DNA of 64,000 nt from Streptomyces sp. SUK 48. Lineage in GTDB: Bacteria; Actinomycetota; Actinomycetes; Streptomycetales; Streptomycetaceae. Below, one piece after another: positions 1 to 9,968 of the stretch (positions within the stretch are counted from its first letter, which is position 1; every line of letters starts with the position of its first letter). A program made the position numbers and the translations under genes. The notes under the pieces are model-generated. The model worked only from the letters and a program-made list of their open reading frames with translations. It did no database searches and had not been told where the DNA came from. The stretch is from NCBI RefSeq assembly GCF_009650765.1, contig NZ_CP045740.1:3758001-3822000 (forward strand), in the 5' to 3' direction.

Positions 1-1203
1 TCGGTGACCTGGGCGGCCGGCGGCGCCAAGCCGTCGGACGAGCGCTGCGCCAACGGCACCGGCGCCTTCCAGACCGCCGCGTCCGCGACGCTCGGCGGCG
101 CGAACTCCTGCCCGGGCGGCGGCGGTGGCGGCGGCACCGGCGGCGGCCGGCTCCTGGGCGGCGGCGGGTCGCTCACCAGCGGCTGCGCCCCCGAGGCGCC
201 CACCGGTACGGCTTCCACCCCGGCCGGCACCTCGGCGTGGCCGGGCGGGCTCGACGTCACGATCGCCGACAACGTCTGCGCGTTCACCACGTCCACCGGC
301 CCCGAGGGGCGTGATGTGAGCGGTCTCGCGTTCGACCCGGCGAACCCCTCGGTGCTGTGGGCCGCCAAGAACAAGAACTGGCTGTTCAAGCTGGTCAAGA
401 GCAACGGCAAATGGATTCCGGACGCGTCGTGGAGCGCGACCGGCAAGCAAATCCGTTTCCTGGGCGGTTCCGGCGAGCCGGACTCCGAGGGGCTGACGGT
501 CGGCGCCGACGGGCACCTCTATGTGACCTCCGAGCGCGACAACGCCAAGAACACGGTCCCCAAGGACACGATCATGGAGTTCGACCCGACGGCCGCCGGC
601 TCGACCCTCACGCCGGTCCACCAGTGGGACATGACCTCGCAGTTCCCGCAGCTCGACACGGGCAGCAAGGACGACGCCAACCTCGGCTTCGAGGGCGTCG
701 CCTATGTGCCGGACAGCTGGCTGACCGCGAACCGCTGGACCGACCCGCTCACCGGGGCCGCCTACAACCCGGCGAACTACCCCCTGCACGGCTCGGGCCT
801 GTTCTTCGCCGGTCTGGAGTGGGACGGCACGCTGCACGCCTACGGCCTGAACTCCGACGGCACCTTCACCACGTTCGGCACGATCTCCACCGGCAAGGCG
901 TCCGTGGTGGACGTGACCTTCGACGCCGGGACCCAGCGCATCGTCGCCACCTGCGACAACGCCTGCGGCGAGACGCACACCTTCCTGAAGGTCGACGCCA
1001 CCGGCGCGATCGTCCCGGACGTGACCTACACGAACCCGGCCGTCATGCCCGTCGACAACCTGGAGGGCTTCGCCCTCGCCCCCGCCTCGACCTGCGTCGA
1101 CGGCTCGCGCGAGGCGGTGTGGAGCGACGACGGCATCTACGGCTTCGGCTCCGGAAGCTCCTCGTACGGACACGCCCTCTACAGCGGCACCTTCCCCTGC
1201 TGA
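1..1203 (+). CDS. Secreted lamin-tail/beta-propeller-like protein, 3' part only
   Basis: The reading frame is already open at the first base, so the true start lies left of the window. The first ~35 residues, with 'RCANGTGAF' followed by 'GGANSCPG', resemble the end of the lamin-tail domains common in Streptomyces secreted proteins. A glycine-rich linker (about residues 38-55) follows, then ~320 residues that read like an extracellular beta-propeller of the SdiA-regulated or phytase-like type: 'DVSGLAFDPANPSVLWA', 'EPDSEGLTVGADGHLYV' and 'PVDNLEGFALAP' are repeated blade-like segments. Paired cysteines (CDNAC and others) fit an exported protein. The C-terminus ends in Cys. No catalytic motif is assigned. 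Function is unknown; a role in extracellular binding or phosphoester hydrolysis is only a guess. Confidence 0.72.
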   Translation, partial: SVTWAAGGAKPSDERCANGTGAFQTAASATLGGANSCPGGGGGGGTGGGRLLGGGGSLTSGCAPEAPTGTASTPAGTSAWPGGLDVTIADNVCAFTTSTGPEGRDVSGLAFDPANPSVLWAAKNKNWLFKLVKSNGKWIPDASWSATGKQIRFLGGSGEPDSEGLTVGADGHLYVTSERDNAKNTVPKDTIMEFDPTAAGSTLTPVHQWDMTSQFPQLDTGSKDDANLGFEGVAYVPDSWLTANRWTDPLTGAAYNPANYPLHGSGLFFAGLEWDGTLHAYGLNSDGTFTTFGTISTGKASVVDVTFDAGTQRIVATCDNACGETHTFLKVDATGAIVPDVTYTNPAVMPVDNLEGFALAPASTCVDGSREAVWSDDGIYGFGSGSSSYGHALYSGTFPC

Positions 1204-1313
1204 ACCCCGCGCCGGGCTCCTCGCGGCGCTGAAGCTCCCCGGCGGACGGGCCGGCCACCGCGGCCGCCCCGTCCGCCGTCCCCTTTCCCGTCCCCTTTCC
1301 CCTCCTCGTCCCG

Positions 1314-2090
1314 TCACCGCTTCCTGGCCACCAGCATGAGTACGTCGTACGTCTCCTCGACCACGCCGTCGGGGAAGGCCCGCAGGAGGTGGGTCCGCTC
1401 CTCGGCCAGGAAGGCGTCACGGGCGGGGGCGTCGATGACGAGGTACTGGGAGTGGCTGGCGATGTTGGCCAAGTGGGTGTCGACGGAGACTCGGCGACTC
1501 CAGCGGACCTTGTGGTGGGCGAAGTCCAGACGGCCGCTGGGGTCGGCGAGGTCCAGGCGCTCATCGGCCTTGTGGTGCCGCTCGGCGGGGTCGAAGCCGA
1601 AGCGGCGGCCCTCACGGGCCTCGGCCTCGGCGATCCACTCGATGTCGGGGGCGTCGGTGTTCCACCACAGCGCCAGCGCGCCCCCCGGCCGCAGGACGCG
1701 CAGTGCCTCCGGCACCGAGTGGGCGGGGTCGGTCCAGTGCCAGGACTGGGCGTAGGTGAGGAAGTCGAGGGTGGCGCCGGCGAGCGGGAGGGCGTTGCCG
1801 TTGCCGCGCACCAGGGGGATGTCCGGGTTGCCGCGGCGGAACTCGGCGGCCATGCCCGCGCCGGGCTCGACCGCGAGGACGTCCGCGCCGCGGGCGTGCA
1901 GCAGGCTGGTGGAGATTCCGGTGCCGGCGCCGACGTCCGCGACCCGCGCGCCGGTCAGGGACCGGTCCGCGGCCTTCTCGATGGTGTCGAGGAGGGCGGG
2001 CGGGTAGGACGGGCGGTTGGCCGCGTACTGGGCGGCGGCCGCGTTGAAGGAGTGGGCACGGGCCGGGTCGACGGGTCGCGTGGTCGTCAT
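1314..2090 (-). CDS. Class I SAM-dependent methyltransferase
   Basis: 258 residues starting at an ATG. SAM-binding motif I is clear (VADVGAGTG, about residues 50-58), followed by an acidic residue at the end of the next strand (AVEPGAGM). Motif 'LDFLTYAQSWHWTDP' and the post-motif 'ALRVLRPGGALALWW' are typical of Methyltransf_11 proteins of the UbiE/yeast YHR209W-like type. The substrate cannot be told. It is a single gene, with an unrelated membrane protein gene 54 bp upstream on the same strand. A small-molecule methyltransferase is most likely. Confidence 0.85.
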   Translation of the reverse strand: MTTTRPVDPARAHSFNAAAAQYAANRPSYPPALLDTIEKAADRSLTGARVADVGAGTGISTSLLHARGADVLAVEPGAGMAAEFRRGNPDIPLVRGNGNALPLAGATLDFLTYAQSWHWTDPAHSVPEALRVLRPGGALALWWNTDAPDIEWIAEAEAREGRRFGFDPAERHHKADERLDLADPSGRLDFAHHKVRWSRRVSVDTHLANIASHSQYLVIDAPARDAFLAEERTHLLRAFPDGVVEETYDVLMLVARKR

Positions 2091-2143
2091 AGGGCCATGG
2101 TCGCCGTTGGGCGCCGCGCCCGACAGCGGCTTTGCCCGGACTT

Positions 2144-2653
2144 CTAGGCCCGGCGGCGCTTCTTCCTCGAGGGGTTGCCCGAGCGGCGGGTGGTGCGGGC
2201 GGTGTGTTCGGCGCGGGCCTTGTCGTACTCCTCGCGGTGCAGCTTCTCGCCCGGGGCCTCGGTGAGGGAGCGGACGAAGTAGGCGGCGAGGGTGCCGACG
2301 AACCCGATGGCGAGCAGGCCGCGCAGGGACGCCTGGCGCTGCGGGTCCTGGCGCTTGCCGAAGCCGGTCAGGGTGTTGCCGAAGGCGAGCGCGGTGCAGA
2401 TCGCGAACATGGCGACGACCAGGACGGTCACGAAGGCACCGGTGTCGGCGATCTGGAGGCCCTGGTAGGCGAAGCGCAGCACCAGGCAGGAGGCGACCGC
2501 GGCGGCCAGGGAGCCGACGGCGACACCGGCGCGGCGGGCCGCGTAGCCGTCGTCGTGGTTCACCCAGGACGTGCCGAAAAAGCGCAGGGGCTCGGGCCGG
2601 GGCCCGCCCACGGGTCCCTCCGGGGCGCCCGGGGCGCCGGTTTCGTCGCTCAC
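2144..2653 (-). CDS. Small integral membrane protein, function unknown
   Basis: 169 residues from a GTG start (VSDETG). This start was preferred to longer readings because upstream codons encode only low-complexity Arg/Ala. Three hydrophobic segments are visible: about residues 42-62 (GVAVGSLAAAVASCLVLRFA), 70-95 (TGAFVTVLVVAMFAICTALAF) and 110-130 (ASLRGLLAIGFVGTLAAYFV). The tail is very basic (SGNPSRKKRRRA), which by the positive-inside rule suggests a cytoplasmic C-terminus. No family is recognised. The 118 bp upstream of it contain imperfect repeats of a CCGGATACGGG-like element with no other feature seen. Confidence 0.75.
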   Translation of the reverse strand: MSDETGAPGAPEGPVGGPRPEPLRFFGTSWVNHDDGYAARRAGVAVGSLAAAVASCLVLRFAYQGLQIADTGAFVTVLVVAMFAICTALAFGNTLTGFGKRQDPQRQASLRGLLAIGFVGTLAAYFVRSLTEAPGEKLHREEYDKARAEHTARTTRRSGNPSRKKRRRA

Positions 2654-2771
2654 GGGACGATTATGGCGCCGAAGCGCGGAGGGCTCGCGGGCGGGGCGGC
2701 GGCGGGCACGGGCTCGGACCCGGATACGGGCGCGCATACGGGCTCGGTCCGGATACGGGTACGGCGGTGTG

Positions 2772-3026
2772 TCAGCCGCAGCGGTCCGCCACGAAGCCGT
2801 CGCTGCCCGTGTGGACGTACGCGTCCGCCACGAACTCGCCGTCGCTGATGTTGTCCCAGATGTCGGAGGTGCCGTACGTGCCGGCGACCTTGGTGCCCGT
2901 GGTCTGGCAGTAGATCGGGACCTTGGCACCCTCGGGGAGGGTGCGGGTGATGCCGTAGCCGGTGCCGGGGCCGCTGCGGACGTTGACGCGGACGCCCGGG
3001 GCGACGGAGTAATAGCGGACGGACAT
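2772..3026 (-). CDS. Small bacterial SH3-domain protein
   Basis: 84 residues. The ATG at the right end is preceded by a good ribosome-binding site (GGGGGAG, 6-8 nt upstream on the minus strand), so longer in-frame readings were rejected. The whole protein is one SH3b fold: 'GVRVNVRSGPGTGYGITRTL' is the signature of SH3_3 domains, followed by 'KVPIYCQTTGTKVAGTYGTSDIWDNI'. Two cysteines (in YCQTT and DRCG) could form a disulfide. There is no signal peptide, which is odd because such domains usually bind cell-wall peptides in exported proteins. It may be cytoplasmic or use a non-classical route. It lies divergent to the kinase gene. Confidence 0.8.
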   Translation of the reverse strand: MSVRYYSVAPGVRVNVRSGPGTGYGITRTLPEGAKVPIYCQTTGTKVAGTYGTSDIWDNISDGEFVADAYVHTGSDGFVADRCG

Positions 3027-3172
3027 GCGGATTCTCCCCCGTGAAGTCCCGCCGGAAGGCGGGGACCGTCGAATGCGAACGGAGGTTAGCAAGCCGCCTC
3101 GGTCTCGTACGAGCCATCGACTAGGCTCCGTGCGTCGCGCGCGGACGAGGAGCACGGGGGGCGGTCCAGTCG

Positions 3173-5278
3173 ATGACGCCACAGCGCAGCACCGGAACGG
3201 GCGCGGAGGCCGATATGCCCGAATACGCCGGGCATTACCACCTGGAGTCGCGGCTGGGCTCCGGCGGCATGGGGGTGGTGCACCTCGCCCGCAGCACGTC
3301 CGGGCTGCGCCTCGCCGTGAAGGTCGTACACGCGGAGTTCGCGCGGGACCGGGAATTCCGGGGCCGGTTCCGGCAGGAGGTGGCCGCGGCGCGCCGGGTC
3401 AGCGGTGCCTTCACCGCGCCCGTGGTGGACGCCGACCCGGAGGCGGCGCGCCCCTGGATGGCCACCCTGTACATCCCCGGGCCGACCCTCTCCGAGCAGG
3501 TGAAGGAGCACGGGCCGCTGGACGCCGGGCAGTTGCGGCGGCTGATGGCGGGACTCGCGGAGGCGTTGCGCGACATCCACCGCGTGGGCGTGGTGCACCG
3601 GGATCTCAAGCCGAGCAACGTGCTGCTCGCGGAGGACGGCCCGAAGGTCATCGACTTCGGCATCTCCCGGCCCAAGGACAGCGAACTGCGCACGGAGACG
3701 GGCAAGTTGATCGGCACGCCGCCGTTCATGGCGCCCGAGCAGTTCCGGCGGCCGCGCGAGGTCGGCCCCGCCGCGGACATCTTCGCGCTGGGCTCGGTGC
3801 TGGTGCACGCGGCGACCGGGCGAGGACCGTTCGACTCCGACAGCCCGTACGTCGTCGCCTATCAGGTCGTCCACGACGAGCCCGATCTGTCGGGGGTGCC
3901 GGCCGGTCTCGCGCCGCTCATCGAGCGCTGCCTCGCCAAGGACCCGGACGAGCGGCCGACGCCGGACGAGCTGATGCGCCGACTGCGGTCGGTGGCGGCG
4001 TCGTACGACACCCAGGCGTTCATACCGGCACAGCGCAAGGCCGGTTCGGCGGACGCGGACGGGCCCGCCGCGAAGGCGCCGGAGCACCCGCGGCCGGCCC
4101 CCTCGAAGCGGCGGGTACGGCCCGGACGCGTCGCCGCCGTCGCGGCCGGGGTGCTCGCGCTGGCCGTCGGCGGGGCGCTCGCCTGGGTGCAGTGGCCCGG
4201 TGCCGACGCCCCCGCGGCGAAGGCTCCGCGCACGGCGGCGGTCGGGTTCGCGGGGTGGCGTACGACGCCGGTCGCCGGGCAGAGCGACGCGCCCCGGTGC
4301 GCCTTCGGGGCGGGCAGGCTGCTGTGCGCCGGCGGGGGGCAGGCGTACGCGCTCGATCCGCGCGGCGGCCGGGTGCTGTGGCGGCATCCCTTCACGGGGG
4401 CGCACTGGAGCGCGGCGCCCGCGGTGTCGGGCGGCCTGGTGCAGGTGCGCGACGAGGCCGGGGACGTGGTGGCCCTCGACCCGGACACGGGCCGTACCCA
4501 CTGGCGGCGCACGCTGCCCACCGGTGCCGGGACGCAGTACGCGGACGGGACACTGCTGGTCACCGCGGCCGACGGCACGGTCACGGGCGTGGACAGCGCG
4601 TCGGGCCGTACCCGCTGGAGCCACCGGCTGCCCGGAACGGGGCGGCCGGGCGTCGACTCGTATCCGGGCGGCGGCGCCGCCTACGCGTCGACCGCCTCCG
4701 CCGACGGCCGCAGTACGCGGGTCGTCGCGTTCGATCCGAGGACCGGCGCGGTGCGCTGGGACACCCGGCTGACCGGACTGCTGCGGCCGGTCGGCGCCGC
4801 GGACGGCACGGTGTTCTTCGTGTCCGCCGACCCGGTGTACGGCGACACGGACGCGGTGGTGCGCTACGACGCCGCGTCCCGGGCCGTACGACGGGTGCCG
4901 CTGCCCGCGCCCCGGCCGGACGTCCACGCCGTCGTCCGCGAGGGCGTGGTCTATCTGCTGGACGTCAACGGTGGCCTGGACGCCGTGGACACCGCGGCCG
5001 GCAAGCGGCTGTGGCACCTGGAGACCTCGGTGAGCAGGGGCTCGGCGCTGGTCGCCGGGGACCGTTACCTGTACTTCTCCGCCGGTGACGGGCGGCTGCT
5101 CGCCGTGGACGCGCGCGGCGGACGGCTCGCGGGCCAGACACCGGCGCGGCCGGGCGACGGCACGGCGCGGATCGCGGCGCTGCGGGCCGCGCCGGTGCTC
5201 GCGGCGCCGCAGGTGTTCGCCGCCGCTCCCGACGGGTCGGTGTCCGCGCTCGACGGGCGGGACCCGTCGGCCTGGTGA
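3173..5278 (+). CDS. Membrane Ser/Thr protein kinase with PQQ-type propeller sensor
   Basis: 701 residues. The N-terminal half is a Hanks-type kinase: glycine loop GSGGMG (29-34), catalytic Lys50, HRDLKPSN (142-149), DFG (161-163) and APE (187-189). A basic Pro/Ala linker leads to one transmembrane helix (about 320-341). The remaining ~355 residues form an outside domain of PQQ-like beta-propeller repeats ('YALDPRGGRVLWRHPF', 'VALDPDTGRTHWRRTL', 'VTGVDSASGRTRWSHRL', 'VAFDPRTGAVRWDTRL', 'LDAVDTAAGKRLWHLE'). The family reads external or cell-wall ligands and signals by phosphorylation inside. All key kinase residues are present, so it should be active. The upstream GGGGGG-rich tract before the ATG is an acceptable ribosome-binding site. 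The ligand is unknown. Confidence 0.93.
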   Translation: MTPQRSTGTGAEADMPEYAGHYHLESRLGSGGMGVVHLARSTSGLRLAVKVVHAEFARDREFRGRFRQEVAAARRVSGAFTAPVVDADPEAARPWMATLYIPGPTLSEQVKEHGPLDAGQLRRLMAGLAEALRDIHRVGVVHRDLKPSNVLLAEDGPKVIDFGISRPKDSELRTETGKLIGTPPFMAPEQFRRPREVGPAADIFALGSVLVHAATGRGPFDSDSPYVVAYQVVHDEPDLSGVPAGLAPLIERCLAKDPDERPTPDELMRRLRSVAASYDTQAFIPAQRKAGSADADGPAAKAPEHPRPAPSKRRVRPGRVAAVAAGVLALAVGGALAWVQWPGADAPAAKAPRTAAVGFAGWRTTPVAGQSDAPRCAFGAGRLLCAGGGQAYALDPRGGRVLWRHPFTGAHWSAAPAVSGGLVQVRDEAGDVVALDPDTGRTHWRRTLPTGAGTQYADGTLLVTAADGTVTGVDSASGRTRWSHRLPGTGRPGVDSYPGGGAAYASTASADGRSTRVVAFDPRTGAVRWDTRLTGLLRPVGAADGTVFFVSADPVYGDTDAVVRYDAASRAVRRVPLPAPRPDVHAVVREGVVYLLDVNGGLDAVDTAAGKRLWHLETSVSRGSALVAGDRYLYFSAGDGRLLAVDARGGRLAGQTPARPGDGTARIAALRAAPVLAAPQVFAAAPDGSVSALDGRDPSAW

Positions 5279-5296
5279 AACGATTCCCGGTCGGGC

Positions 5297-5331
5297 GAAA
5301 GGGGCCGCTCCCCACGGGGGCGGCCCCTTCG
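5297..5331. terminator. Bidirectional hairpin terminator
   Basis: A perfect 10-bp stem (AAGGGGCCGC / GCGGCCCCTT, positions 5299-5308 and 5320-5329) with an 11-nt loop lies between the convergent kinase and ilvD genes. A short T/A context flanks it on each side. It likely ends transcription of both. Confidence 0.75.
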
Positions 5332-5354
5332 TCGTACGGGCGTCGTACGGGCGG

Positions 5355-7208
5355 TCAGCCCAGCTTGCTCACGTCCCGCACCGCGCCCTTGTCCGCGCTG
5401 GTCGCCATCGCGGCGTAGGCGCGCAGCGCGGCGGTGACCTTGCGGTCGCGGTCCTTCGGGGCGAAGACGCCGTTCAGGGCCTGCTCGCGGCGGGCCAGTT
5501 CGGCGTCGTCCACCAGCAGCTCGATGGTGCGGTTCGGGATGTCGATGCGGATCCGGTCGCCGTCCTCGACCAGGGCGATGGTGCCGCCCGAGGCCGCCTC
5601 CGGGGAGGCGTGGCCGATGGAGAGGCCCGAGGTGCCGCCGGAGAAGCGGCCGTCGGTGATCAGCGCGCAGCTCTTGCCGAGGCCGCGGCCCTTCAGGTAC
5701 GAGGTCGGGTAGAGCATCTCCTGCATGCCGGGGCCGCCCTTGGGGCCCTCGTAGCGGATGACGACGACGTCGCCCTCCTTGACCTCCTGGGTGAGGATGC
5801 GCTGGACGGCCTCCTCCTGGGACTCGCAGACCACGGCCGGCCCCTCGAAGGTCCAGATGGACTCGTCGACGCCGGCCGTCTTGACCACGCAGCCGTCGAC
5901 GGCGAGGTTGCCGCGCAGTACCGCGAGGCCGCCGTCCTTGGAGTAGGCGTGCTCGGCGGAGCGGATGCAGCCGCTCTCGGCGTCGTCGTCCAGCGACTCC
6001 CAGCGCTCGGACTGGGAGAACGCCTCGGCGGAGCGGACGCAGCCGGGGGCCGCGTGCCACAGCTCGACGGCCTCGGGGGACGGGGAGCCGCCGCGCACGT
6101 CCCAGGTCTTGAGCCAGTCGGCGAGGGAGGGGCTGTGCACGGCGTGCACGTCCTCGTTGAGCAGGCCGGCGCGGTGCAGTTCGCCGAGGAGGGCGGGGAT
6201 GCCGCCGGCGCGGTGCACGTCCTCCATGTAGTACGTGCGGTTCTTGCCCACGTTCGGCGCGACCTTGGCGAGGCAGGGGACGCGGCGCGAGACGGCGTCG
6301 ATCTCCTCCAGGCCGAAGGCGACGCCCGCCTCCTGGGCGGCGGCCAGCAGGTGCAGGATCGTGTTGGTGGAGCCGCCCATCGCGATGTCCAGGGCCATGG
6401 CGTTCTCGAACGCCTGGAAGGTGGCGACATTGCGGGGCAGGACGGTCTCGTCGTCCTGCTCGTAGTAACGCCGGGTCACGTCCATGACGGTGCGGGCGGC
6501 GTCGACGTACAGCTGCTTGCGCGCGGTGTGGGTGGCGAGGACCGAGCCGTTGCCGGGCAGGGACAGGCCGATGGCCTCGGTCAGGCAGTTCATCGAGTTG
6601 GCGGTGAACATGCCGGAACAGCTGCCGCAGGTCGGGCAGGCGTTCTCCTCGATGCGCAGGATGTCGGCGTCGGAGACCTTGTCGTTGGCGGCTTCCGAGA
6701 TGGCGTCGATCAGGTCGAGGGTGCGCACGGTGCCGTCGACCAGGGTGGCGCGGCCGGCCTCCATGGGGCCGCCGGAGACGAAGACCGTCGGGATGTCCAG
6801 GCGCAGGGCGGCCATCAGCATGCCCGGGGTGATCTTGTCGCAGTTGGAGATGCAGACCAGGGCGTCGGCGCAGTGGGCCTCGACCATGTACTCCACGGAG
6901 TCCGCGATCAGGTCGCGGGAGGGCAGCGAGTAGAGCATGCCGCCGTGGCCCATGGCGATGCCGTCGTCCACCGCGATGGTGTTGAACTCGCGCGGGATGC
7001 CGCCGGCCTCGGTGATCGCCTCGCTGACGATCCGGCCGACCGGCTGGAGGTGGGTGTGGCCCGGCACGAACTCGGTGAAGGAGTTGGCGACGGCGATGAT
7101 CGGCTTACGGCCGATGTCCGCGCCGGGTACACCGGAGGCACGCATAAGGGCGCGGGCGCCCGCCATGTTGCGGCCGTGGGTGACTGTGCGGGACCTCAGC
7201 TCGGGCAT
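5355..7208 (-). CDS. ilvD: Dihydroxy-acid dehydratase
   Basis: 617 residues, full length for the IlvD/Edd family. It dehydrates 2,3-dihydroxy-isovalerate and 2,3-dihydroxy-3-methylvalerate in the last common step of valine, isoleucine and leucine/pantothenate precursor synthesis. Visible signatures are the cluster cysteines '[13 protein letters not shown]' and '[19 protein letters not shown]', and the C-terminal '[23 protein letters not shown]'. The ATG has a GAGGAG ribosome-binding site upstream. It is apparently a single gene with its own 169-bp upstream region. The product, 2-ketoisovalerate, also feeds pantothenate, which is made by panC in this window. Confidence 0.97.
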   Translation of the reverse strand: MPELRSRTVTHGRNMAGARALMRASGVPGADIGRKPIIAVANSFTEFVPGHTHLQPVGRIVSEAITEAGGIPREFNTIAVDDGIAMGHGGMLYSLPSRDLIADSVEYMVEAHCADALVCISNCDKITPGMLMAALRLDIPTVFVSGGPMEAGRATLVDGTVRTLDLIDAISEAANDKVSDADILRIEENACPTCGSCSGMFTANSMNCLTEAIGLSLPGNGSVLATHTARKQLYVDAARTVMDVTRRYYEQDDETVLPRNVATFQAFENAMALDIAMGGSTNTILHLLAAAQEAGVAFGLEEIDAVSRRVPCLAKVAPNVGKNRTYYMEDVHRAGGIPALLGELHRAGLLNEDVHAVHSPSLADWLKTWDVRGGSPSPEAVELWHAAPGCVRSAEAFSQSERWESLDDDAESGCIRSAEHAYSKDGGLAVLRGNLAVDGCVVKTAGVDESIWTFEGPAVVCESQEEAVQRILTQEVKEGDVVVIRYEGPKGGPGMQEMLYPTSYLKGRGLGKSCALITDGRFSGGTSGLSIGHASPEAASGGTIALVEDGDRIRIDIPNRTIELLVDDAELARREQALNGVFAPKDRDRKVTAALRAYAAMATSADKGAVRDVSKLG

Positions 7209-7377
7209 CGTCGCTCGCTCCTCGATGAACAGTTCTGGCTTTCTCCGAGCCTACGCCCGCCCTCCAAGGAATGGACACGCTTGTCCGGAATGCGGGACGG
7301 GCATTTCATCGGCGCCCGCCCGGCGACCGTGGCCGGGCGCTGTTCGGGCCCTGGTCGGACCGTGCTCGGGCCGCGTC

Positions 7378-8007
7378 TCAGGGCTGGGTGAGGTGCTTCT
7401 GTACGACGGGTGACACCCGCGCGATGATCTCCTCCAGGTCCGCCGAGGCCAGCGGTTCCAGCTTGAGGACGTGGCGCAGCAGGGCCGTACCCACCAGCTG
7501 CGCGGCCGCCAGCTCGGCGCGCAGCTCGGCGTCCGGCAGGTCCAGCCGGGCCGCGGTCCGGCGCACCAGCTGGGCGGCGACCAGGCGGCGGAAGACGGCG
7601 GGGTCGGTGTCGTCGGTGACGGCCGAGCGCAGGATCGCGAGCAGCGGCGCCCGGGTCGCGGGGTTCTCCCAGACGCCGAGGACGAAGCGGGTCAGCCGCT
7701 CCCCCACGCCGTCCGGCGGGCCCTCGGCGAGGGTGTCGGGGGCGGCGAGGGCGGGGGCGAAGGCGACCTCGACGGCGGCCGCGAAGACCTGTTCCTTGGT
7801 GCCGAAGCAGTGGTGGACCAGCGCGGAGTCCACGCCGGCGGCCTGGGCGATCCGGCGTACGGACGTCCTGTCGTACCCGCGGGCGGAGAACTCCTCGCGG
7901 GCCGCGGCGAGGATGCGGTCCCGGGTGCCGGCGGACTCGGCGCGGGAGGGGCGGCCGCGGCGGCGGGCGGGCGGCCCGGCGGCGGACGGCGCGGTGGGGC
8001 CGGTCAC
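7378..8007 (-). CDS. TetR-family transcriptional regulator
   Basis: 209 residues from a GTG that overlaps the stop of the upstream isomerase gene by 4 nt (GTGA), so the two genes are translationally coupled. The N-terminal helix-turn-helix is typical: '[47 protein letters not shown]' spans about residues 28-75. The rest is a helical ligand-binding domain of the TetR_C type ('[24 protein letters not shown]'). Coupling suggests it regulates its own operon with the isomerase, but no operator was located. The ligand is unknown. Confidence 0.9.
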   Translation of the reverse strand: MTGPTAPSAAGPPARRRGRPSRAESAGTRDRILAAAREEFSARGYDRTSVRRIAQAAGVDSALVHHCFGTKEQVFAAAVEVAFAPALAAPDTLAEGPPDGVGERLTRFVLGVWENPATRAPLLAILRSAVTDDTDPAVFRRLVAAQLVRRTAARLDLPDAELRAELAAAQLVGTALLRHVLKLEPLASADLEEIIARVSPVVQKHLTQP

Positions 8008-8840
8008 CGGCGCGGGAGGCGGACCGCGGCGGCCAGGTGCTTGCGGGCGAAGGCGAGGGCCTCGGCGAGGTCGGCCTCGCGCTCGGCGCCGGACATCGCC
8101 CGCCGGGTGTTGACCTCGACGACGACATGGCCGCCGAAACCGGAGACGGTCAGGTGCTCCAGCAGCTCGGCGCAGGGCTGGTCGCCGCGCCCCGGCACCA
8201 GGTGCTCGTCCTTGGCCGAGCCGCGCCCGTCGGCGAGGTGGACGTGGCCGAGCCGGTCGCCCATGCGGCCGATCATGTCCAGGGCGTCGGTGCGGGCCGT
8301 CGACGTATGGCTGAGGTCGATCGTGAAGTGCCGGTAGTCGTCCTGGGTGACGTCCCAGGCGGGGGCGTAGGCGAGCATTTCGCGGTCGCGGTAGCGCCAG
8401 GGGTACATGTTCTCGACCGCGAACCGTACGTCCGTCTCGTCCGCCATCCGCCACACGCCCGCGACGAAGTCCCGGGCGTACTGCCGCTGCCACCGGAACG
8501 GCGGGTGCACGACGACGGTGGAGGCGCCCAGCTTCTCGGCGGCGGCCTGGGCGCGGCGCAGCTTGGTCCACGGGTCGGTGGACCAGACGCGCTGCGTGAT
8601 CAGCAGGCACGGGGCGTGCACGGCGAGGATCGGGATGCCGTGGTGGTCCGAGAGGCGGCGCAGCGCGTCGATGTCCTGGCTGACGGGGTCGGTCCAGACC
8701 ATGACCTCGACGCCGTCGTAGCCGAGGCGCGCGGCGATCTCGAAGGCCGTCGCCGTGGACTCCGGGTAGACGGAGGCTGTCGACAGCGCTACGGGGACGG
8801 TCGTTGGTTCAGCCACGTCCGTCACCTTAAGGGGTTCCAC
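8004..8840 (-). CDS. Sugar phosphate isomerase/epimerase-like TIM-barrel protein
   Basis: 278 residues by the longest reading (GTG). In-frame GTGs at 8825 and 8816 are also possible starts, and the 8816 start fits the beginning of sequence conservation better. It has the xylose-isomerase-like TIM barrel layout: '[14 protein letters not shown]', '[16 protein letters not shown]', '[11 protein letters not shown]', '[10 protein letters not shown]', '[12 protein letters not shown]', 'LGHVHLADG' and 'HVVVEVNTR', with the metal-ligand Glu, Asp and His residues at strand ends. The family includes endonuclease IV-like and sugar isomerase enzymes. The substrate is not evident. It is coupled to the downstream TetR gene. 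Confidence 0.82.
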   Translation of the reverse strand: MEPLKVTDVAEPTTVPVALSTASVYPESTATAFEIAARLGYDGVEVMVWTDPVSQDIDALRRLSDHHGIPILAVHAPCLLITQRVWSTDPWTKLRRAQAAAEKLGASTVVVHPPFRWQRQYARDFVAGVWRMADETDVRFAVENMYPWRYRDREMLAYAPAWDVTQDDYRHFTIDLSHTSTARTDALDMIGRMGDRLGHVHLADGRGSAKDEHLVPGRGDQPCAELLEHLTVSGFGGHVVVEVNTRRAMSGAEREADLAEALAFARKHLAAAVRLPRR

Positions 8841-8964
8841 GGTGGGCGAGTCGGGTGCCTGTTCGCCGTTGTGAGGTTTGCCATTTGAGCGGGTGCGGGT
8901 GCGTCGTGGCGGCTCGCGCCCGCCCCGCCCGCCCTCGCGCCCGCCCCGCGCGCCGTCCGGTCGC

Positions 8965-9897
8965 TCAGGCGGAACCCATGTGGTCGAGGCGCCGCAGGAT
9001 CACGCCCTCCCGCAGTGCCCAGGGGCATATCTCCAGGCTCTCCACGCCGAAGAGGTCCATCGCGCCCTCCGCCACCAGGGCGCCCGCGAGCAGCTGGCCC
9101 GCCCGGCCGTCGGAGACGCCCGGCAGCTCGGCGCGCTGCTCGATGGTCATACCGGACAGGCGGGGGACCCATGCCTCCAGGGATTCGCGTTTGAGCTCGC
9201 GCTGGACGTAGAGGCCGTCGGCGCTGCGGGCCGCGCCGGCGATGCGGGCCAGCTGCTTGAAGGTCTTGGAGGTGGCGACGACATGGTCGGGGGCGCCGAA
9301 GCGGGCGAACTCGCCGACCGTGCGGGCGATCTCCGCGCGGACGTGGCGGCGCAGGGCGCGTACGTCGTCCGGGGCGGGCGGGTCGCCGGGGAGCCGGCCG
9401 GCGGTGAGGCGGCCCGCACCGAGCGGCAGGGAGGCGGCGGCGTCCGGTTGCTCGTCGATGCCGAACGCGATCTCCAGGGAGCCGCCGCCGATGTCCAGGA
9501 CCAGCAGCTTCCCGGCGGACCAGCCGAACCAGCGGCGTACGGCGAGGAAGGTGAGGCGGGCCTCCTCGGCGCCGGACAGGACCTGGAGCCGTACGCCGGT
9601 CTCGTCGGCGACGCGGGCGAGGACCTCGTCGGCGTTGGTCGCCTCGCGGACGGCGGAGGTGGCGAAGGGGAGCAGGTCCTCGACGCCCTTGTCCTCGGCG
9701 GCCTGGAGCGCGTCCCGTACGACGTCGACGAGCTTCTCGATGCCGGCGTCGCCGATGGCACCGCTGGCGTCGAGGAGTTGGGCGAGCCGAAGGTCGGCCT
9801 TGTGCGAATGCGCGGGCAGCGGGCGGGCGCCGGGGTGGGCGTCCACCACCAGCAGATGCACCGTGTTCGAACCCACGTCCAGGACACCGAGTCTCAT
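8965..9897 (-). CDS. Ppx/GppA-family exopolyphosphatase-like phosphatase
   Basis: 310 residues from ATG 9897 ([16 protein letters not shown]). A longer in-frame reading would run into the divergent gene starting at 9969, so it was rejected. It has the ASKHA fold motifs of the family: '[12 protein letters not shown]' (phosphate 1), '[11 protein letters not shown]' and '[15 protein letters not shown]' (phosphate 2). It probably hydrolyses polyphosphate or the gamma phosphate of pppGpp. At ~310 residues it is the short single-module form common in actinobacteria (Rv0496/Rv1026 type) and lacks the HD-like C-terminal domain of E. coli Ppx. Which substrate is preferred cannot be told here. Confidence 0.9.
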   Translation of the reverse strand: MRLGVLDVGSNTVHLLVVDAHPGARPLPAHSHKADLRLAQLLDASGAIGDAGIEKLVDVVRDALQAAEDKGVEDLLPFATSAVREATNADEVLARVADETGVRLQVLSGAEEARLTFLAVRRWFGWSAGKLLVLDIGGGSLEIAFGIDEQPDAAASLPLGAGRLTAGRLPGDPPAPDDVRALRRHVRAEIARTVGEFARFGAPDHVVATSKTFKQLARIAGAARSADGLYVQRELKRESLEAWVPRLSGMTIEQRAELPGVSDGRAGQLLAGALVAEGAMDLFGVESLEICPWALREGVILRRLDHMGSA

Positions 9898-9968
9898 ATA
9901 CGGAACGCTACTGCCAGAACGCGGCTCCACGGTCCCCGGACCGGGGGCGGGGCACTTACCCTGGACGG

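Noticed and set aside
2144..2929. Longer start for the small membrane protein
   Set aside because: The extra N-terminal codons give a low-complexity Arg/Ala/Thr stretch antisense to the SH3 gene. The GTG at 2653 fits better.
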